DNA from: Cristatella mucedo | Taxonomy: Eukaryota; Bryozoa; Phylactolaemata; Cristatellidae | Reading direction: 5' to 3' | DNA length: 64,000 nt | Assembly: GCA_009760855.2 (NCBI GenBank) | Contig: WPIO01000015.1 | Span: 1,528,501-1,592,500, forward strand | Shown here: positions 1 to 8,355 of the stretch, piece by piece | Position numbering within the stretch: the stretch's first letter is position 1 | Layout: every line of letters starts with the position of its first letter | Notes under the pieces: generated by a model | Told to the model about the DNA's origin: nothing | The model's input: only the letters and a program-made list of their open reading frames with translations | The model's database searches: none | Program-made: the position numbers and the translations under genes

Positions 1-146
1 ATATAAGCATGATTAAATGAAGTTCATGCTCTATCAAAATAGGATCAGCTCAGTATAATTAGAGGAATGGGTGGATTGGAAGAATGGTTTCTAATAGCGC
101 GAGCGGCGGCTGTATTTGCGGCGGCTTCACTATCGGTGAGCTATAC

Positions 147-243
147 CCAGTTTGGTTCCGCGGAAGTCAGGTCCCACTCGACGCTGCCAGGCACGTGTTC
201 GTACTCGCCCACGCGGGCGCTCGCTACGGCGTGTCGCTCGTTC
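147..243 (-). CDS. Exon-like segment, unknown protein
   Basis: The minus strand shows an acceptor-like CATTTTCAG at 244-252, then 32 open codons with a charged, exon-like composition (NERHAVASARVGEYEH...), then TGG|GTATAG as a possible donor. The local GC content is higher than its surroundings. I do not recognise the protein. It could be an internal exon of a minus-strand gene whose other exons are outside the window, or an old repeat fragment. Confidence 0.25.
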
Positions 244-377
244 CTGAAAATGAGTGCTAAGCCTCAGAGGTATACTGAGTATAACTCGACCTCAAGAGAT
301 CTAGTTATGCCCTAATAAGCACTAGTTAAAGCACGGTATACGAGCAAGGATGGATTTAGGTGGCGGAGGCGCAGCCT

Positions 378-440
378 GCCCTAAACCCTAAACCCTAAAC
401 CCCAAACCCTTAACACTAAACCCTAAAACCCTAAACCATA
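378..440. repeat. CCCTAAA-type degenerate tandem repeat
   Basis: About eight imperfect CCCTAAA units (with CCCCAAA and AACACTAAA variants). It resembles a TTTAGGG-type telomeric array, interstitial and decayed. Confidence 0.85.
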
Positions 441-445
441 TACCG

Positions 446-1240
446 AGGGGAAATGCCCTACCCCAGGGAAGAAATGTCCGGGGGGGGGGGACGTCTAGGG
501 GGAATATTCATATCCCGTTAATTTGATTCACTTGCTGTTCTTTCTGACTAAAAGTGAACCTCAAGATGCAAAATTTTTTATTTTCTAATCGGAAATGGGT
601 TAACTTCAAGTTAATCCCTGTCTTGGTCACAACAGCTAAGTGTGTAGGTAATGTTGGCCATTTCTCTACTTCTGAGACATAGGCATTTAGGATGTACTAC
701 TTGCAATCCAGGTATAAAAAGTGTGTTACATAAAACTATCGAAAGAGAGGGGAAGTAAGTTCTAATATTCGGGGGATGACCAGTTAACCTCAAAAAAAGA
801 AACCTGGTCAAAAAAGTTTGAGCTTACAGTAAAGTTAATTTTCACGTTATGGCAAAGATCCTTCTAGCGATATAGTTTGAGGTGTTCAGCCCTAATTTAG
901 GTTCAGACAATATCATTACTAATATTGCATGATTTTCACGATAATTTTCAACTGCTAAAGGTAGAAGGTTTCTTGAAAAAATTTCGGAAATTTTGTGGAA
1001 ACGTGTAGCTCTAACTTGGAAAAAGCTTACTAAATGCTACTCTAGTGCTTTAATGTGAGTAACTGATTAAAGCTCACTCAACTTGTGTGCGATATCGAAT
1101 CTGTTCGATTTATGGATAAATAGTCTATTAAAAAGGAAAATGAAGTATTCAAAACTAGGTTTAGGCTTGCTTGAGAATAAAAGTATTCAAAACTATTTAG
1201 CTTGACTATTTTGGATGCACATATCAATTTACGCTTAATG
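446..1240. other. No gene seen
   Basis: AT-rich sequence with a G10 run at 481-490. Only a short minus frame (611-811) of random composition. Confidence 0.5.
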
Positions 1241-1244
1241 GGGC

Positions 1245-1403
1245 CCTGGTTCTTAGCCCAGGGGTAAGGTGCTCGCTTTTCACGACCTGGATTGCAGGTT
1301 CAAGTCCTGCAGTAGTCGATCCATTATTGACCAATGCAAGCAGTGGTGATAGTCTTCGTGAAGGCTCTTCTGTCGCTAACTAAATGTAGCTTTTAAATCA
1401 GCT
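1245..1403 (+). repeat. SINE-C copy 1 (tRNA-derived)
   Basis: tRNA-like head with A box around GGGGTAAGGTGCTCGC and B box GGTTCAAGTCC, then the family body (AAGCAGTGGTGATAG, GGCTCTTCTGTCGCTA) and tail TTTAAATCAGCTT. It is followed without a gap by a LINE-2w fragment. Confidence 0.8.
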
Positions 1404-1915
1404 TGCCTTTTTTAATTTCAACTAAGAGTACACGTTGTAAATATGCATATGCAAATCGGCAAGCTATATTTCCTGAAATTTTGTATGAACTGCTGCATCA
1501 GTTTCAGCCTGTTCGCGCCTTAAGGTCCTGTGTGGACAATAAATTAGCTGTCCCATTCCTCCGCTTGAAGACCGTTGGCGGCAGAAGCTTTAGCTCTGCA
1601 GGTCCTAGACTGTGGAACTTGCTTCCACAATTCTTAAGCAACGACAACTACTCTCCAACTGCCGACTATGGCTCATCCTTTTCATCGGTTCTGAGCTGCT
1701 ACTTCTATGCTACTCACTACCTCAACTGCTCTCCTGACTCTGCTATGCTTTCCACTTTCTCTTTGTTGCGTGAGACGAAGTCTGTTGGCTACCGAATGCG
1801 TACCGAAAGCCGCTTAAGCTGAGTTCACTTTACAAAACTCTCCTGCGTAACACCGACATTGTCTTAATGGCTTTGTGGAGTTACAGACGAAGATAAATTA
1901 CATTTACATTACATG
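1403..1915 (+). mobile_element. LINE-2w, 3' part with RT C-terminus
   Basis: The frame 1403-1822 contains GGRSFSSAGPRLWNLLP, the typical C-terminal block of non-LTR reverse transcriptase polyproteins, and ends before a tail of ACATT units near 1900. 5' truncated. Other copies on the minus strand lie at 7.1, 20.0, 23.3, 33.3 and 47.9 kb. Confidence 0.75.
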
Positions 1916-2430
1916 TGATACGAATCATAACTGTATTATCGTAGTACCTTAAATGCCCCAAAGGCTATAACTTTAGCTTGTCTTAAGCGACTTGTGTTTA
2001 CAGGACCCATTGAAATGAAAGATTTTCTCACGGACTTAAACGCGGAATCACTCATGGACTCACATTCAAAATTATAGGTGTATAGGTTGATAGTTGGTGT
2101 ATTTCTAATTTAATGATACACTAATAGAAAAACTTTGTTTACGTGAAAAAGAGCATTCCTAAAAGTTTTGAAGTGTTTTTCACACGCCCGATCAACTGAC
2201 AGAGGAACTATGGATGAGTTACCTTATGGTAACTCAAACACAAGAACTATTCAGTTATTACAACGTGCTGAGGTTTGAGTATTGGCAACTGCAGCTCCGT
2301 TTATTGCTATTTCAAGTTTATTGGTCGCTCGGCTCTGCAATAATAACTAATACTAATAATGTGTTTAGTAGATTCCCTAAGAAAACCAAATACGAGAACA
2401 GATGATTAAATACGTTCGAGAGCCCACCGT
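1916..2430. other. No gene seen
   Basis: AT-rich sequence without recognisable repeat or exon. Confidence 0.5.
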
Positions 2431-3960
2431 CAGAGCTCGGAGGTCGAATAGGTAATCGCTTATGCTAGCGGGTGAAGCAGCTTGTAGGGTCGAGGTGGCC
2501 GAATCCTGAAGTCGATCAGATGCTTGAGAGGGAGCAACTGAAGCAGTTCACGCAGAAGTGATTTTGGGGGGGGGGGCAACATTTTCCTTGACGACAGAAC
2601 AGACAAACTGTTGGGTTTTGCACCGGTTGTATGCAATTAAGGGCGCGTACTTCATGAGTGCAATGCACGTGAGGCCAAAATAAAGGGAATTACAGTAATC
2701 TTGACGTGATGTCACAAAAAATGTGCAACGTCATTTGGTTGCCGTACTCTAATCTACGAAGGCTCAATTTGATAGGTTCCTCAGCTGAAAAGTGGCAGAC
2801 TTGACGGTGGAGGCAATGTGCTCATCCAATGACAATTTTTTTGGAACAGCATGCCCAGGTTGATGTCAGACAAAACGCGAGTGATACTAGATTAAAAAAT
2901 CTTAAGAATGAAGTCAGCTAACTTAATGGTGAGCATTACGTTTGGCTTTTTGTCGTTTGACTGTAGGAAGTGAGTGGCCATCCATGCCCATGTCGACGAT
3001 GCGGTCTGCAAGGGAATTAATGCAAAGTGCCTAGACAGAGATTGAGTTCTCTGAGGGCGCTAAATTAAATGTATTATTTTTATTATTATTATTGAGTCGG
3101 ATTTGGAACAAGGCTGTTGAGTGTTAAATGGTAGATAGATCTGATTACCATCCCGGTAGAAATGTAAGCCACAACTGGGATTTAAAAACCCGGTAGAAAT
3201 GAAAGCCAAGACTGTGATTGACAATTACATTGGCCAGAGGGAGAGTATAGATGGAAAAATAACCTAACCCTAGGACTGAACTCTGAGGTACTCCCGTACT
3301 TTAATGGCTCCCCGGATGACTGACAACCATTTGCCCATTTGCATCTACACTTTAACATATTTTGCTGATGTAGGACGTTTCCCAATTTAGGACCGTGGCA
3401 GTAATATATATGCGTATTAAGAGATGCCTTAGAACGATCTGACGATAAATTGTTAGAAATGATACTATGAGATTAAAGAGAATCAGAAAAGAAAACCTGT
3501 CCCGATCTGCATTTTTCAGGTCATTATAAGATCAAAGCAGAGCAATTTATTCGGAATGATTACATCTAAATTAAGATTGGAACTTTTTAACAAGATCTGA
3601 TGGATACAATTGATCGGTCAGCTGCTGGGTCACCACTTTTTCAATTGTCTTAGATAATAATGGCAGAATGGGGTAGAGGTTACTATGTTTGAGATTAACT
3701 AGGGTTGGCATTCTAATGAGTGGCTATACTACAGCTGTTTTCAGTGGGACATGAGCTCTATCGGAAATTAGAAGATACGTATTTACCATACTTATTAAGG
3801 TGAGAAGCAACAGGTCAGTGCATCTCATAGGCCGAACTGTTGGGACGGTTTCAAAAGTACCGATGGTCTTTTTAAGGCTGGACAACAAAATTAGTAAGAG
3901 TTTAGTGGACATTGGCATCTGAGTATTGAGGTTTGTATTTTAGGCTCCACGCTGATCTAC
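2430..3960 (-). mobile_element. LINE-1w, degenerate reverse transcriptase region
   Basis: Minus-strand remnants in order of coding: an N-terminal RT stretch around 3600-3950 (LPLLSKTIEKVVTQQL, equivalent to LPFLSKVIEKVV), the fingers and palm around 3180-3385, and C-terminal sequence to about 2440. Many stops and frameshifts; a G-rich run interrupts near 2564. Confidence 0.65.
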
Positions 3961-4070
3961 TGCGATCTACAGCCAGCTGCTTCTTGCTGCCACTGAGTAT
4001 GTTTTTATCAACTACTAAGTCGATCAGCAGACGAATGAATAACAAACTGAGCGGTCAGTAGTCCTCACCT

Positions 4071-4387
4071 GTACTGTATGCTGGTGAGATAGTGACCTTT
4101 GCTGCACTTATTGAGATATATTCATCTATCAGGCTTAATGGCTGTCCACTTTGGTCTGAAGGCGAGCTCGGTTCGAAGTCTTTTGCATTTGATAGTCCCT
4201 CCGTTTCCATGCTGTCTTGACGTTGCGCTGCGTTCGTGCTGTTAATACTATCGCTGACATACAGCTCGTCGTCAGTTTTGGTATTTTTTTCATTTAGAAG
4301 ATTTCGAGCTTTTAACGGGATAAAAAGTAAGAATATGACCTGAAAGTCCGCTGTGCAAGGCCACAGCAGATTTTTCAATACATTCGT
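4071..4387 (-). CDS. Exon-like segment: hydrophobic start then acidic tail
   Basis: A minus-strand frame of over 100 codons carries possible acceptors (GCACAG, then CTTTCAG about 10 nt later) and ends in a consensus-like donor ACAG|GTGAGG. It reads as a short hydrophobic run (VIFLLFIPLK) followed by a polar, acidic stretch with TDDELYVSDS and SPSDQSGQP, resembling the junction of a membrane segment and a cytoplasmic tail. The mucin-like frame upstream could in principle splice into it in phase (phase 1 to the GCACAG acceptor), but no complete membrane helix results. Identity unknown. Confidence 0.3.
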
Positions 4388-4439
4388 CGTCCCACAGCAT
4401 ATGGCGTGCAACGTATCTGTGCTAAGAAAACATTGTTTA

Positions 4440-5070
4440 GTGAACTAGTCTATGTCAACTCGAAGACCAAAATGATTATTTAAATAACCCGAATTTATCT
4501 CAAATGAAGCAGCACTTTCCGGGCAAGATTTACATCGCCAGTACTTTACGGCCGATTGACGGCATTGGACATCAAGCAGGTAGTATTATAAAACAGCCAC
4601 GCCTTAGGTTTCAGTGGTATCGTTATTCCAACAGGAGAAAATTGTTTCATAGTTCAGGACGCATTGTATACGTGTAATCCGGGCCTACGCTAGCTATCTC
4701 ACTCGTATCAAGACCGCTCAGCATTGAGTACTAGATCTGAACCTATGGAAAACTCAGCAGTTGACCATCTAGCTAAAGGGCTGTGACTGTTTCAAGATTT
4801 GGCTGTTCTCACCACCCCTACTGAACCTATCTGATTGATGGTACTATCCTGTGTTGTCTGAACTTATCGGTCGATCCTATCGCATGCTTCCGATCACCCC
4901 TTGGGATCGCGGCAGCGGCTCGACGGGTAACCTTCGTCACGTGAGAGCCGGCTGTGGATAATTAGTCGCCCCGGGAGGGCTGCACCACAGCAGTTCCAAC
5001 ATCGCTGCCCCTCCCGGAAAAGAGTAGCCGAGACGTGCTCAGCATTCACAGACTTAAAGAACAAAAGATA
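4440..5070. other. No gene seen; GC-rich patch
   Basis: 4880-5040 is GC-rich and contains an E-box-like TCACGTGA at 4937. It could be a promoter or 5' exon region but nothing decides it. Confidence 0.3.
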
Positions 5071-5077
5071 CACTTAA

Positions 5078-5351
5078 TCACAAGCTGACAGCTTTAATAG
5101 CTAAATAAGATGACAGACAATTATTTCTCCTTAGCACGAAGCTTGGCTGACTTAGCTGTAAAATGTCCTCCATATATGGAAGCGAAGTCAAAGCTAGCGA
5201 AGAAAGCGAGAGTACACATTTTGACTCGCAAAACATGCAACAGGAGCTTAAAATATCCGCTCTCAGCAATTGTGGCGTTTCCCACAGAGTGGGGACAGGG
5301 AACCGCTTTTACTGTGAAATCTAGCACCACAGACACCTGAAAGGGCAACAT
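5078..5351 (-). other. Stretch open in several frames on both strands
   Basis: Two minus-strand frames and one plus-strand frame (63-76 codons) are simultaneously open here. One minus frame follows CCCTTTCAG and ends in a basic tail (AKSAKLRAKEK). No frame matches a family I know, so I make no gene call. Confidence 0.25.
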
Positions 5352-5359
5352 TCGATTTA

Positions 5360-6630
5360 TCTCACTTCTAGTTTTTGCAGACCCAGCAGTTATATACGGT
5401 CATTTAAAAGCCAAAAAGTACTTCTGGGGGCGATAGAGCACTAGCATAACCATCAGCTAACAGTAACCAGTATCTAATTAGAAAGATTCAACGGATGGAA
5501 CAGTATGGGTGGTTATCTGAGTAAGTAAACTATAAGCCAGATGATGGTCGGGGTGGATACCTTGATTATAAGCACATGATTATAATTACTCTTATTAAGA
5601 ATAATGGATCCAGAATTGGAGGGAGCCAGACTTTGATCTTACCAGATGAAGCCAGTTACGACTCTTTGGTTCCTTACCTCCCTCGTTAAGACGGACTGAC
5701 TTGTATCATACACTGCCCCTAAGAGTATATGACTGCTTTTGCACTGCCGAGTAGACTGGGGATATGTGAAGGGGTTTGACTAAAATCCAAGGGAAGCTCA
5801 TATCTATCAGGCGAAGCTGAGTGGTGATGCTGAATGAGAGGTGTAGCTGAATAATACTACCGTGCTAGCTATCGGTCTAACTTTCAGCCGTAGCTCGAAG
5901 CCAGTTAGTATCAATAGCGTTGTGGTTCACTTGCAATGTTTGAAAGCTTGGTGGTAGAGTTTCATAGAAAAATCTTGATGATGCGAGTTGTAAATGGAGC
6001 CAGAAAGCCTGAATCGCACTACCACAGTCTAGCTATATACCACATGGTGCCACTGTGCAGTGCTTAGTGGCACCTATTATCCGAAACACTGCAAAATTAA
6101 TATATGAGGCCAGGTAAAAGATTAGAATACAGCGTCTCCTGTCACAGCTCTTTGTGAGAAAAAGCATATTTAATTTGCTACCTCCTAATCACATTTGATG
6201 GGATATGGCCTTAGAATAAGTCTAGAGCTGCAGCAGCTCAAAGAAAATCTAAAACCAACTACTCAAAATGGTTACTGAGAGAATCTATTTTGCATAAAAT
6301 GAGTAAAGGAATATTTGTACCTGTGACCATGCACAGGCATCAACATTTGAAAGAAAAATCAACAAGAAATTTTTTAGACCACAGGTGCACTATAAAGGCT
6401 TAGGTTTTAATGGTTTCTGTCTTGATACATTTACGGACTGACACTTCTGAGTACTAGGGCGGGGTTCTAAGTACTACGGCAGTATTCGCATTTGCTTATC
6501 TGATAAAAAATAAGTCTTTACAACAAAGCCGGTACGTAAAATTCCACTGGAGTAAACAGCCACAAGAACGGTTTTTAAGATTCGCCTTCTTTTGAGCAAC
6601 TTCACAATTTTTGCTTTAGCTGAGTAACTT
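5360..6630. other. No gene seen
   Basis: AT-rich unique-looking sequence on both strands; only short frames. Confidence 0.5.
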
Positions 6631-6635
6631 GCAGC

Positions 6636-6968
6636 TTAGTGACTTTTGTTTCCTTGCAAAATGGAATATTTACCGTTGGTAGAGTCATGTGTCATCGAGT
6701 GGACACTGTCCTCCTCGCTTACGTGTAAGGTAAAATATAAATTTCGGAAAAAATCAAGTCCTGTTATACCACCAGTTGGCTCTAGTGCCATGCTGGCTGA
6801 GGTACCTGAAACCGATAGAAATCCAACGCACAAATTCGCTGCGGCACCAGGATTCCATTCGGTAACGTGAGGCGCCAGATCCGGATTCGACGAGCGGCTT
6901 CCGCCGTAGTCCAAGCATTGACGCTGCACGGGAAACGGCCAGAGAGCATGGAGGTGAACCAAGCACAT
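6636..6968 (-). CDS. Unassigned minus-strand open frame
   Basis: An open frame of 110 codons with a protein-like composition (for example LAPHVTEWNPGAAANLCVGF) and splice-like signals inside: CCCGTGCAG before the Cys-Leu-Asp stretch and TTTCAG|GTACCT later. It directly adjoins a SINE-C copy. No family recognised; it may be a terminal exon or chance. Confidence 0.2.
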   Translation of the reverse strand: MCLVHLHALWPFPVQRQCLDYGGSRSSNPDLAPHVTEWNPGAAANLCVGFLSVSGTSASMALEPTGGITGLDFFRNLYFTLHVSEEDSVHSMTHDSTNGKYSILQGNKSH

Positions 6969-6990
6969 GCAATAGCAGCAAAAAAAATCC

Positions 6991-7138
6991 TAGCTGATTA
7001 AACAGCCTCTTTTTGTATAGCGACAGAAGAGCCTTTACGGCTATCACCACCGCTTGCAGTGGCGATAAAGAATCGCCCACCACAGGAATCGAACCCACGA
7101 CCTCGGGACCGAGGTCGTGAAAGCAACCGCCTTACCTA
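6991..7138 (-). repeat. SINE-C copy 2, 5' truncated
   Basis: Minus-strand tail, body and B box (GGTTCGATTCC) are intact, but the head begins at AGGTAAGGCGG and joins directly to the LINE-2w (ACATT)n tail. Confidence 0.85.
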
Positions 7139-7290
7139 ATGTAATGTATCTCCGTCAGTAACTCCACAAAGTCATAAAGACCATGTGGGTGTTACGCAGG
7201 AGAGTTTTGTATAGCGCACTCACAGCCTAGTGTGCCATCACAGAGTGCGCATTCAGAGAGGTTACCCACTCGGAGAGGGCACCCACTCGG
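7138..7290 (-). mobile_element. LINE-2w 3' end
   Basis: Minus-strand 3' terminal sequence (GGAGTTACTGACGGAGATAC, then ACATTACATT). The upstream part is lost. Confidence 0.75.
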
Positions 7291-7643
7291 ATGCGGTCGA
7301 CCTATCGACCAATCCGAAGATAAATTGAGCAAACCGAACAATCGGTGACCGAGGCTTGTAGAAGAACGGTAATAATAATAATACATTTGTATATCAACCA
7401 CAGAGTTAGCTGCTAGTGTAAAGGGAATAAATACGTTCGCAGCTTGTGCAAAATAGAGCTAAGAATCGCTTGATTACATTACTTCTGAATGGGAGTTAGT
7501 TCTCTCTGGTAGAGATCTCACCTATTAATTAGCACCGGGCCACCCAGAACTTGAAAATCAACAAAAAAAGCTAAAAACTCACGTGCTTTGTTCAGAACTT
7601 GCTCGATCCGTGTGAATTGTATGTATGTGAGTATGCATGCTAG

Positions 7644-7804
7644 GTGAGCCGTGATGGCACACTAGGTAGGGCGGTTGTTTTCACGACCTTGGCCCCGAGG
7701 TCGTGGGTTCGATTCCTGTGGTGGGCGATTCTTTATCGCCACTGCAAGCGGTGGTGATAGCCGTAAAGGCTCTTCTGTCGCTATATAAAAAGAGGCTGTT
7801 TAAT
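7644..7804 (+). repeat. SINE-C copy 3, near full length
   Basis: Head GTGAGCCGTGATGGCACAC, B box GGTTCGATTCC, body CACTGCAAGCGGTGGTGATA, tail GAGGCTGTTTAAT. Confidence 0.9.
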
Positions 7805-7914
7805 GGGCGTAATCACTAAGCAGTTATTATGCTTACTTAGCATATGAAAAGTGTCCGAAAAGAGATTTAGTTCTCTGATGGTGTACCGATGCGTCATTGC
7901 TAATATTATTATGG

Positions 7915-8050
7915 AGCTGTTTGTTTTTGAAAGCTTTAAGGCGCTGATAGATTATTTTCGGTTCTTTAGTCTGCAAGGGTAAAGCTGTTTGTTTTTGAAA
8001 GCTTTAAGGCGCTGATAGATTATTTTCGGTTCTTTAGTCTGCAAGGGTAA
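7915..8050. repeat. 68-bp tandem duplication with a diverged third copy
   Basis: The unit beginning AGCTGTTTGTTTTTGAAAGC occurs at 7915 and again at 7983, essentially identical through GCAAGGGTAAA. A diverged partial copy (GAAAAGCTTTAAGGTGCTGATA) starts near 8089. It lies in the presumed 3' flank of the mucin-like gene. Confidence 0.9.
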
Positions 8051-8120
8051 ACTATTTGCATGCACTGTCACGTAGATCTCTTATCTTGAAAAGCTTTAAG
8101 GTGCTGATATATTCTTTCCA

Positions 8121-8126
8121 TTTATT
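8121..8126 (-). promoter_or_regulatory. Possible polyadenylation signal of the mucin-like gene
   Basis: AATAAA on the minus strand, about 230 nt past the TAA of the mucin-like frame, just beyond a tandem duplication. Confidence 0.4.
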
Positions 8127-8355
8127 TCAAGGCAGTGGTTTAGCCTATAGAAGGTTAGCTTGATACATATTGCCGTCTGGTAGATCTCTTTGTGAACTAT
8201 CACTTCAAACACGTATCACAACCGTGGGCATGTGAGGTCAAAGTGAACACCAACTGGGTTGCCCACTCATTAGTCGATGGAGCCCCGGTCTCTTTAACAG
8301 TTATTTACGTGTAGCTAAAAGGTTCATAGGTTTGAAGTCAAATCAAGAAGCCAGA

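Noticed and set aside
4071-4387. The TDDELYVSDS stretch as the UBA2 SIM exon
   Set aside because: It lies beyond the mucin-like gene and does not contain the basic patch; the exon at 19.3 kb is the consistent choice.
7644-7720. tRNA genes at the SINE heads
   Set aside because: A and B box similarity is present, but the heads lack a paired acceptor stem and continue into SINE bodies repeated across the window.
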